Positions 44,430 to 52,558 of a stretch of 54,955 nt of DNA are shown here, in pieces. This DNA is from Glaesserella sp041817755 (GTDB taxonomy: Bacteria; Pseudomonadota; Gammaproteobacteria; Enterobacterales; Pasteurellaceae). Positions within the stretch are counted from its first letter, which is position 1. Each line of letters opens with the position of its first letter. The notes below the pieces were generated by a model. That model had not been told where the DNA came from, made no database searches, and was given only the letters and a program-made list of their open reading frames with translations. The stretch is taken from the NCBI RefSeq assembly GCF_041817755.1, contig NZ_JBGYBX010000010.1, positions 1-54,955 of the forward strand, in the 5' to 3' direction. A program made the translations under genes and the position numbers.

Positions 44430-44472
44430 ATTATGCCTGAAATTTAAAATGAAATCTGTGACATAAGTCTTA
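44430..44472 (-). promoter_or_regulatory. candidate CRP-activated promoter of sucA
   Basis: On the reverse strand TAAGA-CTTATG-TCACA (44457-44472) matches CRP at 8 of 10 half-site positions. A -10-like CATAAT occupies 44435-44430. A start near 44423 would put the site at about -41.5, the class II position. No factor-binding data; nearby TTAACAAAT-type sequences could also be ArcA sites. The rest of 44308-44551 shows no gene. Confidence 0.4.
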
Positions 44473-44551
44473 TTTTTACAAATCATTAACAAATAGAAGG
44501 GGGTTATCGGAACCTAAGCAACGATAATGCGGAATATCTCATAATATTCTT

Positions 44552-45190
44552 CTAGTTAATGTGAAGTGTTGTACCTATTTGAAATACATAAATAAGCAAG
44601 CTAACGGCAATGACATACATAATTACGCCGGTGATAAAATCCAAAATCTGCCAGGTTCTGCGTTTTTCAAAATAAGGGGAAAGTAAACCGGCACCATAGC
44701 CAAGTCCAAAGAACCATAAGAAAGAACAAATCAGCGCACCGATTAAAAAGTGAATTTTTCCATCGAAGCTTAATGTACCGCCGATTCCGCCGACAATCAC
44801 AACCGTATCAATATACACATGCGGATTCAGTAACGTGATGGCTAAGGTGATCATAATCACTTTTTTCAAGGCGGATTTGGATTGTTCTTGCTTTGCTAAT
44901 AGTTGACTGGTACCGCGATAGGCGCTGATAAAAGAACGACTACCGTAAGTCAATAAAAAGACGGCGCCAAGCAGTGCTAATAACATACTGGCGAGCGGGG
45001 ATTGCGCAATCAGTGAGCCAAGCCCAAGTACGCCGATGCTCATTAATGCCACATCACATAAAAAGCAGAGTAACGCTACCCAAAAAACGTGTTGTTTTAA
45101 AATCCCTTGCTTTAAAAGAAAGGCGTTTTGTGCGCCGATAGAAACAATCAATCCAAAGCATACAACAAAACCGTGCAAAAAACTGTTCAT
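44552..45190 (-). CDS. argO: LysE/ArgO-family amino acid exporter
   Basis: A 212-residue inner-membrane protein with about six helices. GLIVSIGAQNAFLLKQGI and TLLNPHVYIDTVVIVGGIGG are the family motifs; the latter matches E. coli ArgO (arginine exporter). The substrate is inferred as arginine or another basic amino acid. AGAGGA lies upstream of the start. Divergent from udk. Confidence 0.85.
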   Translation of the reverse strand: MNSFLHGFVVCFGLIVSIGAQNAFLLKQGILKQHVFWVALLCFLCDVALMSIGVLGLGSLIAQSPLASMLLALLGAVFLLTYGSRSFISAYRGTSQLLAKQEQSKSALKKVIMITLAITLLNPHVYIDTVVIVGGIGGTLSFDGKIHFLIGALICSFLWFFGLGYGAGLLSPYFEKRRTWQILDFITGVIMYVIAVSLLIYVFQIGTTLHIN

Positions 45191-45303
45191 AACTTAATTT
45201 ATCCTCTAAATAAGCGAAACGTGCAATTATACTGAGAATTTAGCAAATTTTGCGTTATAATTCGCAAGTTTATCCCGCCTAACTTAAATTGAAGGAATTT
45301 GTT

Positions 45304-45957
45304 ATGTCACAAACAACCGAAAATGCCTCTTGTATCGTTATTGCCATTGCCGGCGCTTCGGCTTCCGGAAAAAGTTTAATTGCTTCAACGATTTATAAAG
45401 AACTTAAAACGGAATTGGGGCAAGATGACATCGGTATTATTTCGGAGGATGCGTATTATCGGGATCAAAGCCACTTAGCCATGGAAGAGCGCATTAAAAC
45501 CAACTACGATCATCCGAGTTCCATGGATCATGCGTTACTCGTTTCCCATCTCCAAGCGCTGAAAAAAGGCGAATCCGTTGACATTCCCGAATATGATTAT
45601 GCCGAACATAACCGCAAAAAAACCGTCACGCATTTCACCCCAAAACGCATTATCATCTTAGAAGGTATTTTATTACTGACGGATGAGCAAATCCGTAATG
45701 AAATCAATGTGTCTATTTTTGTGGATGCACCACTGGATATCTGCTTTATCCGCCGTTTACAGAGAGATATGGAAGAGCGGGGGAGAACCTTAGAATCCGT
45801 GGTTAATCAATATCGAACGACGGTACGTCCGATGTTTTTGCAGTTTGTCGAACCGTCAAAACAATATGCCGATATTATTATTCCGAAAGGCGGAAAAAAC
45901 CGTATTGCCATCAATATTCTAAAAGCCCAAATCAAACAACTGCTGGGTAAAAAATAG
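45304..45957 (+). CDS. udk: uridine kinase
   Basis: Pyrimidine salvage: phosphorylates uridine and cytidine. 217 residues (E. coli 213). The start at 45304 has GAAGGAA upstream; the frame opens at 45289. P-loop GASASGKS, the substrate region SEDAYYRDQS, and YDHPSSMDHALL are intact. 12 bases precede dcd, likely one transcript for pyrimidine nucleotide metabolism. Confidence 0.97.
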   Translation: MSQTTENASCIVIAIAGASASGKSLIASTIYKELKTELGQDDIGIISEDAYYRDQSHLAMEERIKTNYDHPSSMDHALLVSHLQALKKGESVDIPEYDYAEHNRKKTVTHFTPKRIIILEGILLLTDEQIRNEINVSIFVDAPLDICFIRRLQRDMEERGRTLESVVNQYRTTVRPMFLQFVEPSKQYADIIIPKGGKNRIAINILKAQIKQLLGKK

Positions 45958-45969
45958 TCGGAGAAAGTT

Positions 45970-46554
45970 ATGCGTTTATGCGATAGTGATATTGAACGTT
46001 ATTTGGATGAAGGCATTATTAGTCTGACACCTCGTCCGTCAAACGATAAAATCAACGGAGCAACCATTGATGTGCGTTTGGGGAATTCGTTTCGCGTGTT
46101 TCGCGAACATTCAACGCCTTACATTGATTTGAGCGGACCGCGTGAAGAAGTGACCGCACAGCTTGAATCGGTAATGAGTGATGAAATTTTAATTCAAGAC
46201 GGCGATGCCTTTTTTCTGCATCCGGGAGAATTGGCGCTGGCGACCACGTTAGAGTCGGTCAAATTACCGGCAAATATCGTCGGCTGGTTGGACGGACGTT
46301 CTTCGCTTGCCCGCCTTGGTTTAATGGTTCATGTGACTGCTCACCGCATTGATCCGGGTTGGGAAGGCAAAATCGTCTTGGAATTTTTCAACGCCGGTAA
46401 ATTGCCGTTGGCATTACGACCGAATATGGCGATCGGCGCATTGAGTTTTGAGATTTTAAGCGGCGAAGCAAAACGCCCGTATAATGCGCGTAAAGATGCC
46501 AAATATAAAAATCAGCAAAGTGCGGTATTCAGCCGTATCAACCAAGACGATTAA
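45970..46554 (+). CDS. dcd: dCTP deaminase
   Basis: Converts dCTP to dUTP, the main route to dTTP in Gram-negatives. 194 residues (E. coli 193). The conserved active-site stretch DGRSSLARLGLMVHVTAHRIDPGWEG is present with its catalytic Glu further on (VLEFFNAG). An AGAAAG ribosome-binding site precedes it. An H. influenzae-type USS core is at 46518-46526. Closed by a USS-dyad terminator. Confidence 0.97.
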   Translation: MRLCDSDIERYLDEGIISLTPRPSNDKINGATIDVRLGNSFRVFREHSTPYIDLSGPREEVTAQLESVMSDEILIQDGDAFFLHPGELALATTLESVKLPANIVGWLDGRSSLARLGLMVHVTAHRIDPGWEGKIVLEFFNAGKLPLALRPNMAIGALSFEILSGEAKRPYNARKDAKYKNQQSAVFSRINQDD

Positions 46555-46575
46555 TTTGCAAATGATGGAAAAGAT

Positions 46576-46605
46576 CAGACCGCTTGTTAAGCGGTCTGTT
46601 TTTTT
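46576..46605. terminator. USS-dyad terminator between dcd and lipoprotein B
   Basis: CAGACCGCTT / AAGCGGTCTG, a 10-bp stem with a 3-base loop, followed by seven T residues. One arm contains an exact USS core (46579-46587). Confidence 0.9.
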
Positions 46606-46610
46606 GAAGT

Positions 46611-47681
46611 CTATTTATCACCTTCGATTTTTTTCGCACCGAATGCCCCGCCTTCCCAGCCGGAGTAGAACGTACCGGCGACTTCTTCAGCCTGTGGTCC
46701 GTAGAATGCACCTTGGACGACGACATCGTGAATAAGCGGTGTACCGTCATATTTTATAGAGTGAGGCGCAACTTGTCTTCTTTCGGTTTGGAAGGTATTT
46801 CCGGTAATTTTGGCTTGGAAAGGACCCGCTCCTCCGTCATTAAGCAGAAAGTTCCATAAACCTAAATCACCTTCAATTACTTTGTTATCAAAGTCAGCAG
46901 TAAGCTCAATTCCGTAAGGTGTATTCATCCATGAATTGGTATAGACAAGAGCGTGCCCGAAATAATTGATTTTCCCCATTGTCGGCACAGCGTCTGACGG
47001 TGTTTGGTGACCTTGCACAAAAGCTGTAGCGGCAATATCCGGACCAACCGTGCCGCGTAGTCTGTTCGACACAACACCGTAGCGGACATGTTCCAAATCA
47101 GCCCCGACGAGCAGCTCCGTCATATAATTGGTACTCCTCAGTGGTTCGTTAGCATTCGAGTCGGTATCATCTCTAGGTTCTTTAACAAAGATATTCGGAT
47201 AATCAATAAAGGTTTTAACGGTGAGATGGCTATCCGAGACCGGTAACAAATCAATAGTCGTTTCGCCGATATTCAATTTATTAAGGTCACTCGTTGCCTC
47301 AAGATTAATAACCTCTTGATGGGCTTTCTGTTCGGCAACGGTAAATTGAACAAATTCATTATAGTGACCGCTGATCGTATTGGTCGCGGGAGGCTCAGTA
47401 ACAGTATTAGGGTCTGATCCCTTAGTGCCTGCGGTTTCCCCTAACGGATTAGCTGAATAGGGATCGTTTTGTGTGTCATTTTTAACCGTAGAGACGGAAG
47501 TATTTTCCGTATTTTGTGTCTCAGAAACAGTTGAGGAATTATTCGTTTGGTTGGCACTAGTGGTTGATGTAGTATCAGGTTGTACGGTAGTACCGGCGGA
47601 ATTTCCGCTGCCACCGCTGCCTCCGCATGCGGTTAATGCCAAAATCAGTGAAATAGGAAAAGAAAAGACCAAGCGTTTCAT
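46611..47681 (-). CDS. surface lipoprotein B, paralogue of lipoprotein A
   Basis: A 356-residue lipoprotein with signal MKRLVFSFPISLILALTACG (Cys19), differing by one residue from lipoprotein A in this stretch. The first 120 or so coding bases are nearly the same in both, then a Thr/Asn/Ser-rich linker and a divergent body. The end again carries QGAFYGPQAEEVAGTFYSG and GGAFGAKK, the TbpB-like barrel motif. Surface exposure through a Slam-type translocator is inferred from family. The locus is inverted relative to copy A, about 45 kb away. Confidence 0.8.
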   Translation of the reverse strand: MKRLVFSFPISLILALTACGGSGGSGNSAGTTVQPDTTSTTSANQTNNSSTVSETQNTENTSVSTVKNDTQNDPYSANPLGETAGTKGSDPNTVTEPPATNTISGHYNEFVQFTVAEQKAHQEVINLEATSDLNKLNIGETTIDLLPVSDSHLTVKTFIDYPNIFVKEPRDDTDSNANEPLRSTNYMTELLVGADLEHVRYGVVSNRLRGTVGPDIAATAFVQGHQTPSDAVPTMGKINYFGHALVYTNSWMNTPYGIELTADFDNKVIEGDLGLWNFLLNDGGAGPFQAKITGNTFQTERRQVAPHSIKYDGTPLIHDVVVQGAFYGPQAEEVAGTFYSGWEGGAFGAKKIEGDK

Positions 47682-47871
47682 AACAGCACCTACATTTTTT
47701 TAACATTGATGAAGCCGTTTACACGGCGGAATACCTTTCGAGTGAAGCGGAAAAGTCTTTGTGAGTATAGGAAAAAAAACATAAAAGACCAGTAGACAAG
47801 CGTTTTTTTATGTAAAGTTTGGAAAAGTTGGGCAAAATTAAATTTTGAGTGAGGAACGGATATAAAACACT
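47682..47871 (-). repeat. upstream region of lipoprotein B, matching 1-208
   Basis: Read on the reverse strand, this region matches the leader of lipoprotein A in order: GTGTTTTATATC, TTTACATAAA, TTGTCT, CCTATACTCAC, GTTTAAACGG-like sequence and TAGGTG before the ATG. It is diverged but collinear, so promoter and gene were duplicated together. Confidence 0.65.
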
Positions 47872-47929
47872 ACAAGCGGTCGGTTTTCTTTCAATATTTG
47901 CAAAATATTGGGCGAAACCGACCGCTTGT
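47872..47929. repeat. paired inverted USS with nested central hairpin; probable leuB terminator
   Basis: ACAAGCGGTCGGTTT (47872-47886) pairs with AAACCGACCGCTTGT (47915-47929). Between them CAATATTT-GCA-AAATATTG forms a second hairpin and supplies TTTGCAAA on both strands. Same design as 1358-1417. It begins 10 bases after the leuB stop. Confidence 0.85.
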
Positions 47930-47939
47930 TACGTCGGTA

Positions 47940-49016
47940 TTAAATGGATTTGGCGATTAAATCACCCATTTCGGACGTGGACAGTGGTGTTGATTTATCG
48001 GCTAAATCCGCTGTGCGATAGCCATCCGCCAACACGTGTTGCACGGCATTTTCGATAGATTTTGCCGCTTCTTCCAAGCCGAAACTGTAACGCAGCATCA
48101 TGGCGGCAGAGAGAATTTGAGCAATCGGGTTGGCGATATTTTTTCCGGCGATATCCGGAGCCGAGCCACCGGCAGGCTCGTATAAACCAAAGCCTTTTTC
48201 ATTCAGGCTTGCCGAAGGCAACATGCCCATCGAGCCGGTGATCATCGCACATTCATCGGAGATAATGTCGCCAAAGATGTTTGAGCAGAGTAACACATCA
48301 AAGAAATCCGGTTGTTTGATGAGCTGCATGGTCGCATTATCGATATAGATATGATCGAGTTTGACTTCAGGGTATTGTTTCGCCACCTCATTGACGGTTT
48401 CACGCCACAGGATTGAGCTCATTAGCACATTCGCTTTATCGACGGAAGTTACGTGTTTAGTGCGTTTCATTGCCGTTTCAAACGCCACTTTGGCGATACG
48501 TTCGATCTCGTAGCGGTGATACACTTCGGTATCGAAGGCTTTTTCATTCTCGCCTTCACCTTCACGACCTTTCGGTTGACCGAAATAAATGCCGCCGGTT
48601 AATTCGCGCACGGTCACCATATCAAAGCCTTTTGCCGCAATATCGGCGCGTAACGGGCAGAATTGCTCCAAGCCTTTGTACAACGTAGCGGGGCGGAGAT
48701 TGCAGAATAATGCAAAGTGTTTGCGCAGCGGTAACAACGCACCGCGTTCTGGTTGCTCGTTCGGCGGAAGGTGTTCCCATTTCGGACCGCCCACGGAACC
48801 GAATAAAATCGCATCCGCAGCTTCACAACCTTTTAGCGTGACATCGGGTAACGCTTTTCCGTGGTTGTCGATGGCAATACCGCCGACATCATAGCGGTGA
48901 TAATGCAGCTTGAAACCGTATTTTTGTTGGACGGCATCAAGCACTTTGATCGCTTGTGCCATGATTTCCGGACCGATTCCGTCACCGCTTAAAACGGCAA
49001 TGTTGTAACTTTGCAT
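47940..49016 (-). CDS. leuB: 3-isopropylmalate dehydrogenase
   Basis: Third step of leucine synthesis: NAD-dependent oxidative decarboxylation of 3-isopropylmalate. 358 residues. VLSGDGIGPEIMAQ, LLPLRKHFALFCNLRP, and the metal/substrate region NIFGDIISDECAMITGSMGMLPSAS are intact. GAGGAA precedes the start. leuA, leuC and leuD are not adjacent in the window, so leuB is a single gene here. Confidence 0.98.
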   Translation of the reverse strand: MQSYNIAVLSGDGIGPEIMAQAIKVLDAVQQKYGFKLHYHRYDVGGIAIDNHGKALPDVTLKGCEAADAILFGSVGGPKWEHLPPNEQPERGALLPLRKHFALFCNLRPATLYKGLEQFCPLRADIAAKGFDMVTVRELTGGIYFGQPKGREGEGENEKAFDTEVYHRYEIERIAKVAFETAMKRTKHVTSVDKANVLMSSILWRETVNEVAKQYPEVKLDHIYIDNATMQLIKQPDFFDVLLCSNIFGDIISDECAMITGSMGMLPSASLNEKGFGLYEPAGGSAPDIAGKNIANPIAQILSAAMMLRYSFGLEEAAKSIENAVQHVLADGYRTADLADKSTPLSTSEMGDLIAKSI

Positions 49017-49140
49017 ATAAATTCCTCAATTTATTGAAATAAAGAAAGGCTGTAATATAAAACATTTTGAGCGGAAATGGATCGGTTTTCGTGAATTATT
49101 CGGTATGATATGCCGTCATTAAGTACATGTTGGGTAAACC

Positions 49141-49371
49141 ATGAAAAAACAGTGGATAAAATGGGTGTGTTTTGCAATTTTTGTCACGAATCTCACCGCT
49201 TGCGGCACGATTAGCAGCTTGGCGGAAGGGGATTATGCGGTCTATGCCGGAGTGAGTAAAGATTTCCAAGCCATTCAAGAAGGCGGGATATTAAGTGTGT
49301 TCGCGGTGATTGACTTACCGTTAAGTTTTGTGTTGGATACCTTGATGTTGCCCGTGACGTTAAGTCGTTAG
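49141..49371 (+). CDS. small YceK/YidQ-type lipoprotein
   Basis: A 76-residue lipoprotein: signal peptide with lipobox LTAC (Cys21), then a short domain ending VIDLPLSFVLDTLMLPVTLSR. The IDLPxSxVxDTLxLP motif marks the YceK/YidQ (DUF1375) family of unknown function. The ribosome-binding region is weak (GTTGGGTAAACC). It is divergent from leuB and convergent with ubiG. Confidence 0.8.
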   Translation: MKKQWIKWVCFAIFVTNLTACGTISSLAEGDYAVYAGVSKDFQAIQEGGILSVFAVIDLPLSFVLDTLMLPVTLSR

Positions 49372-49421
49372 ATAACATAATATTTGCGGGGCGGACCGGT
49401 GTGTCCGCTCCTACAAACTAT

Positions 49422-50135
49422 TTATTTTACATGTCGTACTGTCGCAATATAGTTACAACTCACATCCCGATTCAGCCAAAATTTTTCGGTCAGCGGATTA
49501 AAGTGATAACCGACCATTTCATCGCAATTTAAATTCGCCTGATCGCTCCATGCCAATAATTCGGCGGGCTTGATAAACTTCTCAAATTCATGCGTGCCTT
49601 TCGGCAACATTTTCAGCACGTATTCCGCTCCGACAATCACTAACATGTACGCTTTTAACGTCCGATTAATCGTGGAAAAAAATAATCTCCCGTTCGGTTT
49701 AAGCAACGCTTGGCAGCTTTGAATAACCGATAACGGTTTAGGGACGTGCTCCAACATCTCCATGCAGGTAATTACGTCAAATTTTTCAGCATGACAAGCG
49801 GTCTGATCTTGTAAAAAATTTTCAATTGTCGTTTGTCGGTAATCGATTTGTAACCCGCTTTGTTCGGCGTGTTGTTTAGCGATAGCGAGCGGTTCCGAGG
49901 TCATATCGATACCGGTGACCGTTGCGCCGAGACGTGCCATCGATTCGCTTAAAATACCGCCGCCACAGCCGACGTCCAATACCTTCTTGCCGAATAATCC
50001 GCCGGACTTTTCATTAATGTAAGCTAATCTCAACGGGTTTAGCAGGTGAATCGGTTTAAAGTCTCCTTGCGGATCCCACCAAGTTTTTGCCATTTTTTCA
50101 AATTTTGCGATTTCGTGTTGATCAACGTTACTCAT
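49422..50135 (-). CDS. ubiG: ubiquinone biosynthesis O-methyltransferase
   Basis: SAM-dependent enzyme that performs both O-methylations in ubiquinone synthesis. 237 residues (E. coli 240). N-terminal EIAKFEKMAKTWWDPQGDFKPIH is diagnostic; the SAM-binding motif VLDVGCGGGILSESMARLG and CMEMLEHVP follow. Its presence suggests that the organism makes ubiquinone, not only menaquinone. A USS core (49794-49802) lies in the gene. Confidence 0.96.
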   Translation of the reverse strand: MSNVDQHEIAKFEKMAKTWWDPQGDFKPIHLLNPLRLAYINEKSGGLFGKKVLDVGCGGGILSESMARLGATVTGIDMTSEPLAIAKQHAEQSGLQIDYRQTTIENFLQDQTACHAEKFDVITCMEMLEHVPKPLSVIQSCQALLKPNGRLFFSTINRTLKAYMLVIVGAEYVLKMLPKGTHEFEKFIKPAELLAWSDQANLNCDEMVGYHFNPLTEKFWLNRDVSCNYIATVRHVK

Positions 50136-50365
50136 GATATGCCTTAGGGTGAATGGTCAGTGGCGGCATTCTAACGTAAATTCGGCAAAATGGGCGAAAT
50201 CCATCGACATCATGGCATACAAAAAGCCTAAAAAACAACCAATCGATTAGTTTTTTTAATTTGTTGGATGAATTTTTTTAATTTTTTTGTTTGCAAATTA
50301 GAAATTGCCTGCTAGACTTCGCCCCAGTCAACATAACATCTTTAATTTTAATTCGGAGAATAACA

Positions 50366-51706
50366 ATGAGCGACTTAAACGCCCTTTTCCAAAAAATCAA
50401 ACAACGTGACCCGAACCAAGCGCCGTTCCACCAAGCGGTTGAAGAGGTGTTCGGTAGTCTTGCCCCGTTCTTGGCGAAAAACCCGAAATATACCCAACAA
50501 GGTTTATTAGAGCGTATCGTTGAGCCTGAGCGTGTAATTTCTTTCCGCATCACTTGGGTGGATGATAAAGGTCAAGTACAAGTAAACCGCGGTTATCGTG
50601 TACAAATGAACTCGGCGATCGGCCCTTATAAAGGCGGTATCCGTTTCCACCCGACGGTAGATTTAGGCGTTTTAAAATTCTTAGCCTTTGAACAAGTCTT
50701 TAAAAATGCGTTAACCACATTGCCGATGGGCGGTGGTAAAGGCGGTTCGGATTTTGACCCGAAAGGCAAATCCGATGCGGAAGTGATGCGTTTCTGCCAA
50801 GCGTTTATGAGCGAATTGTTCCGTCATATCGGTGCAGATACCGACGTACCGGCAGGTGATATCGGCGTAGGTGGTCGTGAAATCGGCTACATGTTCGGTC
50901 AATATAAAAAATTACGTAATGAGTTCACCTCTGTTTTAACGGGTAAAAGCTTAACTTGGGGCGGTAGCTTGATTCGTCCTGAAGCAACTGGCTACGGTAC
51001 GGTTTATTTCGCCGAATCCATGTTGAATACCCGTGGTCAAAGCATTGAAGGCAAAGGCGTGGTGATTTCAGGTTCCGGTAACGTGGCGCAATATGCGGCG
51101 GAAAAAGTGATCCAAAAAGGCGGTCGCGTATTAACCGTTTCGGATTCAAACGGCTATGTGCTATTCCCGGCAAGCGGTATGACCGAAGCGCAATTAGCGG
51201 CGTTATTGGAATTGAAAAACGAACGTCGTGAACGTTTATCCGTGTATGCCAAAGAGCAAGGCATCCAATATTTCGACGGTCAAAAACCGTGGGGTGTAGC
51301 TTGTGAAGTGGCGTTGCCTTGCGCAACCCAAAACGAATTGGATACGGAAGATGCGAAAACCTTACTCAAAAACGGCTGTGTCTGTGTGGCGGAAGGGGCG
51401 AATATGCCTTCTACATTAGGTGCGGTTGAAGTGTTTATTTCGGCGAAAATCCTTTACGCGCCGGGCAAAGCCTCGAATGCGGGCGGTGTAGCGACTTCAG
51501 GTTTAGAAATGAGTCAAAACGCAATCCGCCTCTCTTGGAGCCGTGAAGAAGTGGATCAACGCTTATTCGGTATCATGGAAAATATCCACCAAAACTGTGT
51601 GGAAAACGGTGCGGAAGGCAACGGTTATGTGAACTACGTCAACGGTGCAAACATTGCGGGCTTCAAAAAAGTGGCAACGGCAATGTTGGAACAAGGCGTT
51701 ATCTAA
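50366..51706 (+). CDS. gdhA: NADP-specific glutamate dehydrogenase
   Basis: Fixes ammonia onto 2-oxoglutarate to give glutamate. 446 residues (E. coli 447, a hexamer). The start at 50366 has CGGAGAA upstream; the frame opens at 50291. Active-site region PMGGGKGGSDFDPKGKSD, PAGDIGVGGREIGYMFGQY, and the dinucleotide fold VVISGSGNVAQYAA are intact. A monocistronic unit with a strong terminator. Confidence 0.98.
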   Translation: MSDLNALFQKIKQRDPNQAPFHQAVEEVFGSLAPFLAKNPKYTQQGLLERIVEPERVISFRITWVDDKGQVQVNRGYRVQMNSAIGPYKGGIRFHPTVDLGVLKFLAFEQVFKNALTTLPMGGGKGGSDFDPKGKSDAEVMRFCQAFMSELFRHIGADTDVPAGDIGVGGREIGYMFGQYKKLRNEFTSVLTGKSLTWGGSLIRPEATGYGTVYFAESMLNTRGQSIEGKGVVISGSGNVAQYAAEKVIQKGGRVLTVSDSNGYVLFPASGMTEAQLAALLELKNERRERLSVYAKEQGIQYFDGQKPWGVACEVALPCATQNELDTEDAKTLLKNGCVCVAEGANMPSTLGAVEVFISAKILYAPGKASNAGGVATSGLEMSQNAIRLSWSREEVDQRLFGIMENIHQNCVENGAEGNGYVNYVNGANIAGFKKVATAMLEQGVI

Positions 51707-51722
51707 TCTCGCTTAATGCTAT

Positions 51723-51760
51723 AAAAAGCCCGTGTCGGTTGAACTGACACGGGCTTTTTT
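51723..51760. terminator. Rho-independent terminator between gdhA and convergent ppiB
   Basis: A 14-bp stem AAAAAGCCCGTGTC / GACACGGGCTTTTT with A- and T-runs on both sides, so it can serve both genes. A USS core follows at 51768-51776. Confidence 0.93.
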
Positions 51761-51807
51761 ATGGCTTACAAGCGGTCGGTTTCGGCTTGAATTTTACAAA
51801 TCGTCCG

Positions 51808-52317
51808 TTATTCGACGGTTACCGACGTGATCACCACATCTTCTTTCGGCACATCTTGGTGGAAGCCTTTATTGCCGGTTTTCACGCTTTTGATTTTATC
51901 AACCACCTCCATGCCTTCCACCACTTCACCGAATACGGCATAGCCCCATTCTTGTACCACTTCACGACCATGCATTTCTTTTGAACGGTAATCTAAAAAA
52001 GTATTGTCCGCCACGTTAATAAAAAATTGGGATGAAGCGGAATGCGGATCAGAAGTACGAGCCATAGCAATGGTGCCGCGCTTATTACTTAAACAGTTGT
52101 TGGCTTCGTTTTGAATCGGTGCGCGGGTCGCCTTTTCGATCAAACCGGCTTCCATTCCGCCGCCTTGAATCATAATACCGTCAATCACACGGTGGAAAAT
52201 TGTATTATTGTAAAAGCCGTCTTTACAATAGGTTTCAAAGTTTTGTGCGGTAATCGGTGCTTTGTCAAAGTTTAATACGATTTTGATGTCGCCGAAGTTT
52301 GTATGCAGGGTAATCAT
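51808..52317 (-). CDS. ppiB: cytoplasmic peptidyl-prolyl cis-trans isomerase B (cyclophilin)
   Basis: Protein-folding isomerase, 169 residues (E. coli PpiB 164), no signal peptide. FHRVIDGIMIQGGGM carries the conserved catalytic Arg; ARTSDPHSASSQFFINVADN and YAVFGEVVEGMEVVD follow. Divergent from the adhesin gene; the 241 bases between (52318-52558) are AT-rich and contain the promoters, but I could not choose convincing -35/-10 pairs. Confidence 0.97.
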   Translation of the reverse strand: MITLHTNFGDIKIVLNFDKAPITAQNFETYCKDGFYNNTIFHRVIDGIMIQGGGMEAGLIEKATRAPIQNEANNCLSNKRGTIAMARTSDPHSASSQFFINVADNTFLDYRSKEMHGREVVQEWGYAVFGEVVEGMEVVDKIKSVKTGNKGFHQDVPKEDVVITSVTVE

Positions 52318-52558
52318 AAATGTTCCTTAAATCGATAGGGTAAATAAGGCGGACGATAATAGCAAAATTAATGTAAAAAAAGCAAATCAGCTAAACAATG
52401 GCTAAATTTTTGTGCGCCATACGGAAAATACTCTTATCTACAGCGTTTCTTTTGTTTGCTAAACTTATTGCAATTAGATTGTGTTTTGTATATCATTTGG
52501 TAAATTTTTGTCAAAATTATATTTAAGTATAAATTCATTTAGATCTTTGAGGTGGTTT

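Noticed and set aside
46611..47681. Calling lipoproteins A and B true TbpB
   Set aside because: They are only about 360 residues, with a single C-terminal barrel motif and no linked TbpA receptor; only superfamily membership is supported.
49391..49408. GCGGAC-cggtgt-GTCCGC hairpin between the YceK-like gene and ubiG as a terminator
   Set aside because: The stem is only 6 bp and no T-run follows on either strand, so it is too weak to list.
50925..51326. 133-codon reverse-strand open frame opposite gdhA
   Set aside because: Shadow of gdhA; no ribosome-binding site or recognisable domain.
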